Assembly (NCBI GenBank): GCA_023414355.1
Contig: JAEZOB010000024.1
Coordinates: forward strand, 56,035-120,034
Reading direction: 5' to 3'
Length of the DNA: 64,000 bases
Source of the DNA: Bacillota bacterium
GTDB taxonomy: Bacteria > Bacillota > Clostridia > Lachnospirales > Lachnospiraceae
Shown here: positions 8,705-17,159 of the stretch, piece by piece
Position numbering within the stretch: the stretch's first letter is position 1
How the letters are laid out: every line of letters starts with the position of its first letter
The notes under the pieces: model-generated
Seen by the model: only the letters and a program-made list of their open reading frames with translations
Databases searched by the model: none
Told to the model about the DNA's origin: nothing
Made by a program: the position numbers and the translations under genes

Positions 8705-9451
8705 ATGCGTAAAAAGATTATCGCAGGTAACTGGAAGATGAATAAGACTCCGGTAGAGACTGTTACTTTAATCAATGAGTTAAAGCCTTTAGTAGCAACA
8801 GAGGATGCAGATGTAGTATTTTGCGTTCCTTCCATATCTTTAACCACAGCATTAGAAGCAGCCAAGGGAACCAATATAGAAATTGGTGCACAGAATATGT
8901 ACTATGAGGAAAGTGGTGCTTTTACCGGTGAGATTTCTCCCAGTATGCTGACCAGCATCGGAGTAAAGTATGTCATCATCGGACATTCCGAAAGAAGAGA
9001 GTATTTTGCTGAATCAGATGAAACTGTCAATAAGAAGGTATTAAAGGCCTTTGAACATGGATTGACTCCGATCATCTGCTGCGGTGAAACCCTGAAGCAG
9101 AGAGAACAGGGCATCACCATCGATTGGATTCGTCAGCAGATCAAGATTGCTTTCTTGAATGTAAGCGCAGATCAGGCTAAGACAGCAGTCATCGCTTACG
9201 AGCCTATCTGGGCTATCGGTACAGGCAAGGTTGCTACCACAGAGCAGGCAGAAGAGGTATGCAAGGCAATTCGTGAGTGTATTGCTGAGATCTATTGCGA
9301 TAAGACAGCAGCTGCAATTCGTATCCAGTACGGCGGCAGTGTAACAGCTGCAAGTGCTGCAGATTTATTCTCCCAGGCGAACATCGACGGTGGTCTGGTT
9401 GGCGGAGCAAGCTTAAAGGCTGATTTTGGAAAGATTGTAAATTATAAATAA
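8705..9451 (+). CDS. tpiA: Triose-phosphate isomerase
   Basis: 248 aa. It interconverts dihydroxyacetone phosphate and glyceraldehyde-3-phosphate. Motifs: AGNWKMNKT at the N terminus (catalytic Lys), the catalytic His in IIGHSERREYF, catalytic Glu in AYEPIWAIGTGK, and the phosphate-binding YGGSV and GGLVGGASL. AGGAGG at about 8693-8698 selects ATG 8705 over a start 16 codons upstream. It follows pgk by about 160 nt containing a stable hairpin. Confidence 0.97.
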   Translation: MRKKIIAGNWKMNKTPVETVTLINELKPLVATEDADVVFCVPSISLTTALEAAKGTNIEIGAQNMYYEESGAFTGEISPSMLTSIGVKYVIIGHSERREYFAESDETVNKKVLKAFEHGLTPIICCGETLKQREQGITIDWIRQQIKIAFLNVSADQAKTAVIAYEPIWAIGTGKVATTEQAEEVCKAIRECIAEIYCDKTAAAIRIQYGGSVTAASAADLFSQANIDGGLVGGASLKADFGKIVNYK

Positions 9452-9460
9452 GAGTTGTGG

Positions 9461-9856
9461 ACTCAAACTTCGCAGTATCAGGGTATGAGGCCTAATAAAA
9501 TCAGCTTATTTTAAACAACTAACCCTCAATCAAGTATTGTATTAGCTTAGCTCCGGTATATTTTTGCAAGTATTTCTAATGATCCGGCAAAATTACCATA
9601 GCAGTGCTGAAAAACTCGAACTCCTCGAGCCCAGATATCCTTATAGTTTATATATATTTTCGAATGTATGGGATATCTGTTCTCTCGTCAGACATCGAGC
9701 TTTTTCAGCACTATGGCAATTTAACGGAGCATAAGAAATACATAAGCCAGGTATAAGTCGCCAAGATAACACAATACTGATTTCGGGTTATCAACTTAGC
9801 ATATCGAGCTGATTTTATTAAACCGATATACGTTTGACAAAATGCGAAGTTTGAGT
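9461..9856. repeat. ~400-bp imperfect palindrome (giant hairpin) between tpiA and gpmI
   Basis: The ends are perfect 14-bp inverted repeats (9461-9474 with 9843-9856, ACTCAAACTTCGCA). Inside are another perfect 14-bp pair (9493-9506 with 9807-9820), an imperfect pair (about 9521-9543 with about 9765-9790), a pair around the GTGCTGAAAAACTCGA stretch near 9605-9621 with its complement near 9696-9712, and CAGATATCC with GGATATCTG near the centre. No ORF of note lies within. It looks like a non-coding mobile-type element (MITE-like) or a large structured RNA. No target-site duplication is evident. Confidence 0.75.
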
Positions 9857-10150
9857 ATATACTATTCTCTGAACTGTTGGTGTTGTGATAATTTACAATC
9901 AGGACGTTGGGTGTTGTGATTTACTTGATTCGCTAGATTAGTTTGTTTTTGAGTAATATGTTTTTGCCTCTGTTAGGTTGAATAAGCTTATGGGAGGATT
10001 GAGGTAGTTTTTTTACCTAATGATGGACGGATGAGTTGAATGACTTATCTGTGTTAAGGAGCTACAGGTTTTAAGAAAGATAGTTATTATGATTTCATTA
10101 TTTTAGCTGCAGATAATGTTTAAGAGAAGCTCGACTAGACGGGTTTCTTA
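9857..10150. other. Non-coding stretch upstream of gpmI with a short direct repeat
   Basis: No ORF with a ribosome binding site is seen. GTTGGTGTTGTGATAATTTAC (9876-9896) recurs imperfectly at 9906-9924. A clear promoter was not identified, so gpmI may be served from within or before the palindrome. Confidence 0.4.
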
Positions 10151-10166
10151 GCAAAGGAGTAAAAGA

Positions 10167-11708
10167 ATGAGTAAAAAGCCTACAGTGTTAATGATCTTAG
10201 ATGGTTATGGTTTAAATGATAAGCAACAGGCGAATGCGATCGCGGAGGCAAACACTCCGGTGATGGATCGTCTGATGAAGGAATATCCTTTTGTAAAAGG
10301 CTATGCAAGTGGTATGGCAGTAGGTCTTCCGGATGGTCAGATGGGTAACTCAGAGGTTGGGCATATCAATATGGGTGCCGGAAGGATCGTTTATCAGGAG
10401 CTCACCAGAATTACGAAGGAAATCAAAGACGGAGATTTCTTTAAAAATGCGGCACTCATGGCTGCAATTGATAATTGCAAGAGAAATAATTCGGACCTTC
10501 ATCTCTATGGTCTGCTTTCCGATGGCGGTGTACACAGCCACAATACACATTTATATGCACTCCTTGAGATGGCAAAGAAGCAGGGTCTGACCAATGTATA
10601 TGTTCATGCGTTTTTAGACGGTCGTGATACCCCTCCGGCTTCCGGTAAGGGCTTTGTCGAGCAGCTTTGGGAACAGATGAAAATCATCGGTGTTGGCAAG
10701 ATCGCTACAGTCATGGGCCGTTATTATGTAATGGATCGTGATAACCGTTGGGATCGTGTGGAGAAGGCTTACCGTGCTATGGCACTCGGCGAGGGTGAGA
10801 CTGCAGACAATGCAGTGAATGCTGTACAGAATTCCTATGATGCAGAGAAGTATGATGAATTTGTTCTGCCGACCGTCGTAATGGAGAATGGCAAACCGGT
10901 TGCAACTATTAAGGAAAAGGACTCCGTAATCTTCTTTAATTTCAGACCGGACAGAGCAAGAGAGATTACCAGAGTTTTCTGTGATGATGAGTTTAAAGGT
11001 TTTGAACGCAGTAAGAGAATGGAGCTGACCTATGTGTGCTTCTCCGAATATGACATTACCATTCCGAATAAGATTGTTGCATTCCATAAGATTTCATTAG
11101 ATAATACCTTCGGCCAGTTCCTTGCTGCGCATCATAAGACACAGCTTCGTCTGGCAGAGACAGAGAAGTACGCTCACGTCACCTTCTTCTTCAATGCAGG
11201 TGTAGAGGTTCCGAATGAGGGAGAGGATCGTATCCTCGTCAATTCTCCTAAGGTGGCAACCTATGACCTTCAGCCTGAGATGAGTGCTTTCCAGGTAGCA
11301 GATCATCTGGTGGAATCCATCAAATCCGGGAAATATGATGTGATCGTAGTAAACTTTGCTAATCCTGATATGGTTGGTCATACCGGTATCGAAAGTGCTG
11401 CTATCAGAGCAATCGAAGCAGTGGATCAGTGTGTCGGTAAAGCGGTAGAAGCATTATTATCCGTGGATGGTCAGATGTTTATCTGCGCTGACCATGGAAA
11501 TGCAGAGCAGCTGGTGGATTATGAGACGGGAGATCCCTTCACAGCACATACAACGAATCCTGTTCCATTCATTCTTGTGAACTATGATAAGGATTATACG
11601 TTAGCTGAAGGCGGCTGTCTGGCAGATATCATCCCTACCATGATAGAGATGATGGATATGGTGAAGCCGGAAGAGATGACCGGAAAATCATTATTAGTTA
11701 GAAAGTAA
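10167..11708 (+). CDS. gpmI: 2,3-bisphosphoglycerate-independent phosphoglycerate mutase
   Basis: 513 aa. It converts 3- to 2-phosphoglycerate through a phosphoserine intermediate in a Mn-dependent alkaline-phosphatase-like fold. The first metal site is at ILDGYG, and the nucleophile Ser62 is in GQMGNSEVGH. The substrate-binding FLDGRDTPP and RYYVMDRDNRWDR, and metal-binding CADHGNAEQ and HTTNPVPF, are all present. An AAAGGAG site lies about 8 nt from the ATG. It completes the gap-pgk-tpiA-gpmI glycolytic run. Confidence 0.97.
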   Translation: MSKKPTVLMILDGYGLNDKQQANAIAEANTPVMDRLMKEYPFVKGYASGMAVGLPDGQMGNSEVGHINMGAGRIVYQELTRITKEIKDGDFFKNAALMAAIDNCKRNNSDLHLYGLLSDGGVHSHNTHLYALLEMAKKQGLTNVYVHAFLDGRDTPPASGKGFVEQLWEQMKIIGVGKIATVMGRYYVMDRDNRWDRVEKAYRAMALGEGETADNAVNAVQNSYDAEKYDEFVLPTVVMENGKPVATIKEKDSVIFFNFRPDRAREITRVFCDDEFKGFERSKRMELTYVCFSEYDITIPNKIVAFHKISLDNTFGQFLAAHHKTQLRLAETEKYAHVTFFFNAGVEVPNEGEDRILVNSPKVATYDLQPEMSAFQVADHLVESIKSGKYDVIVVNFANPDMVGHTGIESAAIRAIEAVDQCVGKAVEALLSVDGQMFICADHGNAEQLVDYETGDPFTAHTTNPVPFILVNYDKDYTLAEGGCLADIIPTMIEMMDMVKPEEMTGKSLLVRK

Positions 11709-11763
11709 TAATAATCCGGTAGCAACTGAATTGCTGATATCAATGAATCTACGAAAAAATAAG

Positions 11764-11792
11764 TTGAAATAATTAGTATTCTATGATAGAAT
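11764..11792 (+). promoter_or_regulatory. Sigma-A promoter of secG
   Basis: TTGAAA and TAGAAT are 17 bp apart, about 29 bp upstream of the secG start. Confidence 0.6.
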
Positions 11793-11820
11793 TGTCTTTA
11801 GTTTTCTAGGAGGTGTAGAC

Positions 11821-12060
11821 ATGGGAGCTTTAAAGCTGATTGTTCAGATTGTTTATATTTTAGTATGTATCGGATTGACCTTCGTAGTATTGAAGCAGGA
11901 AGGTAAGGTAGCCGGATTATCAGGAGCATTGGTTGGAACCGGTGATACCTATTGGAGCAAGAATAAAGGACGTTCTGTAGAGGGTACACTTGAGAAGGCA
12001 ACCGAGATCCTTGCAGGCGCATTTGCAATTCTTTCCATTATTTTATGCCTGAATTGGTAA
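11821..12060 (+). CDS. secG: Preprotein translocase subunit SecG
   Basis: 79 aa with two hydrophobic segments (about residues 4-22 and 57-77) and the conserved intervening loop (SGALVGTGDTYWSKNKGRS, then EGTLEKATEI). SecG is the small accessory subunit of SecYEG. AGGAGGTG precedes the ATG. It lies between gpmI and rnr, a common order, and has its own promoter and a strong terminator. Confidence 0.93.
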   Translation: MGALKLIVQIVYILVCIGLTFVVLKQEGKVAGLSGALVGTGDTYWSKNKGRSVEGTLEKATEILAGAFAILSIILCLNW

Positions 12061-12078
12061 TCTGAAGATATGCATTCA

Positions 12079-12110
12079 AAACACTCTGAATAAAATCAGA
12101 GTGTTTTTTT
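12079..12110 (+). terminator. Rho-independent terminator after secG
   Basis: A perfect 11-bp stem (AAACACTCTGA / TCAGAGTGTTT) runs into a T stretch. Confidence 0.9.
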
Positions 12111-12235
12111 ATCTTCTTATTTTAAAACAAACAATCTATGGTATACTAATAGTAAATACATGCAATGAAGAATACCGATGTCTGTGAGAATAAAGGGATA
12201 TAACTGATTATATACCAGAAAAGTAGGTGTTGCAG

Positions 12236-14425
12236 ATGAAGGAAACACATTTAAAAACGGCAGAAAATAAAAACGAATTAGTGGAAGAGAGATTGTCCAT
12301 GCTGGAAGAGATTTTCTCCAGTAAAGAATATAAGCCAATGCGATTCAAGGACCTAGTAGGCTTATTGCAGGTTCCAAAAAGTGATAAGAACGAGTTAAAA
12401 TTGCTATTAGACCAATTGATGTCTAAGGGCTCTATTCTGTTGGATAATCAGGGACGATATCGGATTCCGGGAGACGACATCAAGGTTGGGATCTTTTCGG
12501 GCACCCAAAGAGGGTTTGGCTTTGTTATTCTTGAAGGAGTAGAACAGGATGTGTTCATACCCGGTGACGCTACTAAGGGAGCGTTGCATGGGGACAAGGT
12601 TATGATCACCATAGTGAACAGCCAGCAGACCGGACGTAGGCGGGAAGGTGCGGTCGTAAATATTATCGAACGAGGCAGCAATGAGATTATCGGAACTTTT
12701 GAAAAAAGTAAAAATTTCGGTTTCGTTCTACCCGATAATCAAAAATTCGGCAAAGATATCTTTATTCCGAAGGAGCATACCAAAGGAGCTGTAACCGGAC
12801 ATAAGGTGGTGGTTAAGCTGACAAACTACGGTGATGCTACCTCGAATCCAGAAGGAAAGGTCGTAGAAATCCTGGGTCATGTGAATGATCCTGGGGTTGA
12901 CATCCTGTCAGTAGTCAGGGCATATGACCTTCCGATGGAATTTCCGGAGGATGTCATGAGAATACTGGATCGCGTTCCTGAGGAGATTGATCAGGAAGAA
13001 GCAGTAAAGCGAATGGACATCAGAGAGGTTACCACGGTTACGATTGATGGTGAGGATGCGAAGGACTTGGATGATGCAATCAGCATCAGCAAGGAAGGAG
13101 AGATCTACCACCTTGGGGTTCATATCGCAGACGTCACTCATTATGTAAAGGAAGGAGCTGCCCTGGATAAGGAAGCTCTAAAACGAGGAACAAGTGTTTA
13201 TCTGGTGGATCGGGTTATCCCGATGCTGCCGCATAAGCTATCCAACGGGATCTGTTCTCTGAATCCGGGTGTGGATCGACTTGCCTTAAGCTGCTTTATG
13301 GATATCGATGCCAAGGGAACGGTGCTCGGGCATCAGATTGCAGAGACTGTGATCCGTTCCGATCGAAGGATGACCTATACGAATGTCGCTAAGATTGTTG
13401 ACGGAACAGATGAGGAAGTAAGTAAGGAATATGAGGATTTGGTGCCTATGTTCCTGTTGATGCAGGAATTGGCAGAGGTCCTTCGGGAACGACGACATAA
13501 GAGAGGTTCCATCAATTTCGATTTTCCGGAGAGTAAGATTATCGTAGATAAGCAGGGTAAACCTGTTGAAATCAAGCCTTATGAAAGAAATAAGGCTACG
13601 AAAATTATCGAAGAATTTATGCTGATTGCTAATGAGACCATCGCCGAGGATTTCTTCTGGCAGGAGATCCCCTTTGTCTATCGGACCCATGATAACCCGG
13701 ATGAAGAGAAGATTAAGAAACTGGCTATTTTTATTAACAATTTCGGATACAGCATCAAACTGGGGAAAGAGGACATTCATCCAAAGGAATTACAAAAGCT
13801 GCTGATTAAGGTAGAGGATACACCTGAGGAGGCTTTGATCAGCCGACTTACTCTTAGGTCGATGAAGCAAGCCAAATATACCGTGGCAAATACAGGACAT
13901 TTCGGCTTGTCAGCAAAATATTACTGTCATTTTACCTCTCCGATCCGAAGATATCCGGATCTTCAAATTCATAGAATTATTAAGGAGAACTTAGGCGGTA
14001 AGTTGGGTGAGAAGCGGATCAAGCATTATGAAAAGATACTATATGAGGTAGCAGACCATTCCAGTAAGACTGAACGCCGTGCTGATGAAGCTGAGCGTGA
14101 GGTAGAGAAGATGAAGAAAGTAGAATTTATGCTGGAGCATATCGGAGAGACCTTTGAGGGAGTCATCTCAGGCATCACCAACTGGGGTATGTATGTGGAG
14201 CTTCCGAATACCGTGGAAGGAATGATCAGAGTCAGTGAGATGCACGATGATTATTATATCTACGACGAGGAGCATTATCAGCTTGTAGGAGAGCATGCGA
14301 GAAAAATATATAAATTAGGGCAGAAGGTTACCGTGGAGGTAGTCAGCGCAGACAAAATCCAGAGAACCATTGACTTTGCCCTTGTGGAGGGTCAACCTCT
14401 TATGGAAAGGAGTCATGAAGCATAA
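12236..14425 (+). CDS. rnr: Ribonuclease R
   Basis: 729 aa. RNase R is a processive 3'-5' exoribonuclease that degrades structured RNA and works with tmRNA/SmpB. In order: N-terminal winged-helix region (about 15-70), two cold-shock domains (about 75-220), RNB catalytic domain (about 255-580, with EDAKDLDDAIS carrying the metal-binding Asp residues), and S1 domain (about 635-715, FEGVISGITNWGMYVEL). AGGTG six nt upstream supports ATG 12236; a GTG three codons earlier is possible. An extended -10 (TGGTATACT) lies near 12135-12143. smpB follows with no gap. Confidence 0.96.
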   Translation: MKETHLKTAENKNELVEERLSMLEEIFSSKEYKPMRFKDLVGLLQVPKSDKNELKLLLDQLMSKGSILLDNQGRYRIPGDDIKVGIFSGTQRGFGFVILEGVEQDVFIPGDATKGALHGDKVMITIVNSQQTGRRREGAVVNIIERGSNEIIGTFEKSKNFGFVLPDNQKFGKDIFIPKEHTKGAVTGHKVVVKLTNYGDATSNPEGKVVEILGHVNDPGVDILSVVRAYDLPMEFPEDVMRILDRVPEEIDQEEAVKRMDIREVTTVTIDGEDAKDLDDAISISKEGEIYHLGVHIADVTHYVKEGAALDKEALKRGTSVYLVDRVIPMLPHKLSNGICSLNPGVDRLALSCFMDIDAKGTVLGHQIAETVIRSDRRMTYTNVAKIVDGTDEEVSKEYEDLVPMFLLMQELAEVLRERRHKRGSINFDFPESKIIVDKQGKPVEIKPYERNKATKIIEEFMLIANETIAEDFFWQEIPFVYRTHDNPDEEKIKKLAIFINNFGYSIKLGKEDIHPKELQKLLIKVEDTPEEALISRLTLRSMKQAKYTVANTGHFGLSAKYYCHFTSPIRRYPDLQIHRIIKENLGGKLGEKRIKHYEKILYEVADHSSKTERRADEAEREVEKMKKVEFMLEHIGETFEGVISGITNWGMYVELPNTVEGMIRVSEMHDDYYIYDEEHYQLVGEHARKIYKLGQKVTVEVVSADKIQRTIDFALVEGQPLMERSHEA

Positions 14426-14890
14426 GTGGGGGAAAATATAAAACTGATTGCCAACAATAAGAAGGCATATTTTGATTATTTTATTGAGGATAAGTATGAA
14501 GCGGGCATTTCCTTGCATGGAACCGAGGTTAAGTCCTTAAGAATGGGTAAATGCAGCCTAAAGGAAGCCTTTCTCCGCGTGGAGAAAGGAGAAGTATTTA
14601 TTTACAATATGCACATCAGCCCTTATGAAAAGGGAAATATCTTTAATAAGGACCCGCTCCGTGTGCGTAAGCTTTTGATGCACAAATATGAAATTAATAA
14701 GATTGCGGGCCAGATTGTACAGAAGGGCTACACTCTGGTACCGCTTCAGATTTACCTAAAGGGAAGTCTGATCAAGGTTGAAATTGGTCTGGCAAAGGGT
14801 AAAAAGCTTTTTGACAAGCGAGAGGATATTGCTAAGAAGGATCAGCGTAGAGAAGCCGAGAAGGAGTTTAAGGTAAAGAACCTTTATTAG
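14426..14890 (+). CDS. smpB: SsrA-binding protein SmpB
   Basis: 154 aa, starting at GTG immediately after the rnr stop. SmpB delivers Ala-charged tmRNA to stalled ribosomes. Typical motifs are LIANNKKAYFDYFIED, AGISLHGTEVKSLR, HISPYEKGN and the basic C-terminal tail (KKLFDKREDIAKKDQRREAEK). AAAGGAG lies at 14406-14412, 13 nt upstream. Its RNA partner ssrA lies about 6 kb downstream in the same orientation. Confidence 0.96.
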   Translation: MGENIKLIANNKKAYFDYFIEDKYEAGISLHGTEVKSLRMGKCSLKEAFLRVEKGEVFIYNMHISPYEKGNIFNKDPLRVRKLLMHKYEINKIAGQIVQKGYTLVPLQIYLKGSLIKVEIGLAKGKKLFDKREDIAKKDQRREAEKEFKVKNLY

Positions 14891-14911
14891 GTATTCTAAA
14901 AACTGAAGTCA

Positions 14912-14950
14912 GAACGATACTTCTGAATGATACTTCAGAACGTTACTTAA
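14912..14950 (+). repeat. Three imperfect 13-bp tandem repeats
   Basis: GAACGATACTTCT, GAATGATACTTCA and GAACGTTACTTAA follow one another without gaps between smpB and the next gene. The function is unknown; they might be an operator array. Confidence 0.5.
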
Positions 14951-14988
14951 GAAGATCAGTCAGTATACTTAAGAAGGAGGAAAGCATC

Positions 14989-16638
14989 ATTACGACAAGA
15001 AAGAAATGCATCATAATGATATTACTGCTCCTGTTGCTACAGGTACAAACCGAAAAGCTTTCGCCTGCTTACGCAAAAATGAAAGTCGGCACACCCGTCA
15101 CCCTGACAGAACCCAATCAGATTCTGGAGACAATAACCTATAACGGTATCACAGTAGAAGCGGCATATACGAGCGGGCCTTATTCGGGCTCTGATCCTGT
15201 CTATAGTTGTGCTGCCTTTATAAAGAAATTCTATTCCATGATCTATGATATCGGGGTATATAATTTAAATTCTAAAGACAGTATTCCCCTAGTCTACAAA
15301 AATGAGGGTAGCTTTTCCCTGACGGATCAACCTCGGATGGGCGATATTGTCAGGGATAATACCAGGACACACTGGGCGATTGTCAAGTCCGTGGAAGGTG
15401 ATATCATAACAGTCGTGCAACAGAATTACCGCTCCGGCAATATGGCGTGGATTAACTGTATCATAGACCGGTATGATCCCGGATATTCATACTTTACTTA
15501 TAATAATCGGGTGGAAAACAATAATACGGAGACCGGTAGTATTACGAACGGGGATAACAATGCAGCAGCTCAAGGTTATGTAGGTAGTATACCGGAAAGT
15601 ATACCTTCCCAGAGCAAAGCATCTGAGGTGCCGAGCAATTCAACTGCACCGGACAATACTTCTGAGGTGCCGGGTAATTCAATTACCCCGGTCAATACTT
15701 CTGAGGTACCGGGTAATTCAACTGCCCTGAACATAACTTCTGAGGTCTCGGAGGGAACTTACCGCTTCTTTCAGACTTCAAATTCAATGCTTCTGTCTGC
15801 AGGTAAAGAGGCGGACGGTTGGCGTGCCATGCTCGAAAATTATCAGGACAGTAGCAGCCAAATGCTTAGTATTGTATCAGTAGGGGAAGCAGAATATGCT
15901 ATGTGTTTTATATCGGATCATAGATTTTTAGCCATATCGGATAAAAATGAGATTATCACCACGGAGAAGCAGGAGCAGAACTTTGTATTTGTTATCAGAG
16001 ATAATGGTTACTATACGATATCACCTGCATCAATGAAAAATAAGATTATTGCTGTGAGGCAGGGTATTACACAAAAGGATCAGACATATCTGGAGCTTCG
16101 GGATTATACGGGAAATATGAGTGAGTTTTGGAGCTTTGGGTTGGTATCCTCGTCAGTATCGGTTCTTGAGCCTGAGACCACCGTCAATCAAAAGACACTG
16201 TATGCCGGGTATCGGGATTTCACAATCGGAATAACCGGATTAAAGAAGAATGCTTCTGTTATTTATACTTCTGATCAACCAATGGTTGCCGAAGTAAGCG
16301 AAGCAGGAGTTGTCAGGGCGAAAGGTGTAGGAACAGCAACTATTCATATTCAGGTGCTTCAGGATGCAGTTACATATGAGTTATGGATGGATATCACTGT
16401 GAAGGAACCATCAATTAAGATCGCATCTCCGGGCAGGAAAGTAACAGTTGGTCAAAGTATCGGACTGAAGGCAAAGAAATACGGGACAGAAAGTACCGTG
16501 AACTGGCAGGTATCCGATCAGAATATCGCTGTGATTGATCGCAATCAAACGTTAATCGCAAAGAAGCGTGGTATAGTGACTGTTACGGCTACTACAAAAG
16601 AAGGATTAACCGCTAAGATCAAACTGACAATTATCTGA
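14989..16638 (+). CDS. Secreted CHAP-like amidase with lectin-like and Big_2 domains (probable ATT start)
   Basis: 549 aa from the ATT at 14989. The signal peptide (TTRKKCIIMILLLLLLQVQ to SPAYA) precedes a CHAP/NlpC-like domain with Cys74 (VYSCAAFIK), the RMGDIVRD strand and His128 (THWAIV), followed by the Q/N residue in VVQQNY. A linker has repeated SEVPGNS-type units (about 190-255). A beta-trefoil-like segment (about 256-385) and two Ig-like Big_2 repeats (about 395-475 and 480-549) end the protein. It is probably a cell-wall amidase or endopeptidase. The first ATG (15016) lies 35 nt from AAGGAGG and would lose the charged signal-peptide n-region; ATT sits 8 nt after the site. Confidence 0.8.
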   Translation: MTTRKKCIIMILLLLLLQVQTEKLSPAYAKMKVGTPVTLTEPNQILETITYNGITVEAAYTSGPYSGSDPVYSCAAFIKKFYSMIYDIGVYNLNSKDSIPLVYKNEGSFSLTDQPRMGDIVRDNTRTHWAIVKSVEGDIITVVQQNYRSGNMAWINCIIDRYDPGYSYFTYNNRVENNNTETGSITNGDNNAAAQGYVGSIPESIPSQSKASEVPSNSTAPDNTSEVPGNSITPVNTSEVPGNSTALNITSEVSEGTYRFFQTSNSMLLSAGKEADGWRAMLENYQDSSSQMLSIVSVGEAEYAMCFISDHRFLAISDKNEIITTEKQEQNFVFVIRDNGYYTISPASMKNKIIAVRQGITQKDQTYLELRDYTGNMSEFWSFGLVSSSVSVLEPETTVNQKTLYAGYRDFTIGITGLKKNASVIYTSDQPMVAEVSEAGVVRAKGVGTATIHIQVLQDAVTYELWMDITVKEPSIKIASPGRKVTVGQSIGLKAKKYGTESTVNWQVSDQNIAVIDRNQTLIAKKRGIVTVTATTKEGLTAKIKLTII

Positions 16639-16812
16639 GTGATGGAGGTAGAGTGAAAGAAGATCGCTTTCACATTGCGAATGAAACCATATTCGCATTA
16701 GAAAGAACTCCAAAATAGAAATCAAACGAATTCAAGAATTCGTTATGGAATTTCATTTTGAACTTCTTTCAGGTGTTGTGTGCCGCCGTACGGCGGAGGA
16801 ATGGAGGTATAG
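16639..16812. other. Intergenic region with palindromes upstream of the small acidic protein gene
   Basis: It contains copy 1 of the dispersed palindrome (separate entry) and a perfect 14-bp palindrome (CCGCCGTACGGCGG, 16783-16796) just before the GGAGG of the next gene. A second GGAGG at about 16643 is followed by a GTG-started 21-codon frame. The GATGGAGGTAGAGTGAAA there resembles the real start region at 16799-16818, so the intervening DNA may be an insertion with duplicated ends. Confidence 0.4.
16701..16770. repeat. Dispersed palindromic repeat, copy 1
   Basis: The 59-bp core at 16710-16768 matches 59764-59822 at 56 of 59 positions. The core is itself palindromic around CGAATTC-AA-GAATTCG, and the outer arms GAAAGAACTC / GAACTTCTTTC extend the stem. 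One of the three differences is in a base that pairs with another difference (A16713-T16758 versus T59767-A59812). Confidence 0.85.
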
Positions 16813-17016
16813 ATGAAAATCAATGAGAAGAAAACATCTGAAATTTTAAATAAATATGATAAAATAATCAGGGAAACCGGAGCCTTTTTTCTCGAGGTAG
16901 ATGATCAGGAGCTCACGATTACTGATTCCTGTGAGGGGGTAGACTTGATCCCATTGGATAAAGCGATGTGTCTTAAGTTGTCAGCTTTGTTCCAGGAGTT
17001 GTCGGAGCAGCTTTAA
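16813..17016 (+). CDS. Small acidic hypothetical protein
   Basis: 67 aa, not recognised. GGAGG lies 5 nt before the ATG. The sequence (MKINEKKTSEILNKYDKIIR, then VDDQELTITD and LKLSALFQELSEQL) predicts a helix, a short beta segment and a C-terminal helix, soluble and acidic. It has its own strong terminator. Confidence 0.65.
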   Translation: MKINEKKTSEILNKYDKIIRETGAFFLEVDDQELTITDSCEGVDLIPLDKAMCLKLSALFQELSEQL

Positions 17017-17046
17017 TCATTGTTAAAACAGGGAAACGTTTATTGC

Positions 17047-17074
17047 ACAGGGAGCCATTCGCTCCCTGTTTTTT
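17047..17074 (+). terminator. Rho-independent terminator
   Basis: A perfect 9-bp stem (ACAGGGAGC / GCTCCCTGT, 5-nt loop) is followed by five T. Confidence 0.9.
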
Positions 17075-17159
17075 GTGCGACAGGAATTTGCGTAATTATG
17101 CAATTCCATTGCAATGCCCTAATATAATAGAATAAAATCTATCATAAGTGGGGATAGAA

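Noticed and set aside
10614..11087. 157-aa ORF on the minus strand
   Set aside because: Shadow of gpmI; no start signals and no family resemblance. The same applies to the other long minus-strand frames within glycolytic and che genes.
16653..16718. 21-codon GTG-started frame after GGAGG at 16643
   Set aside because: It ends inside the palindromic repeat, has no family resemblance, and probably reflects a duplicated start region. Noted only in the intergenic entry.
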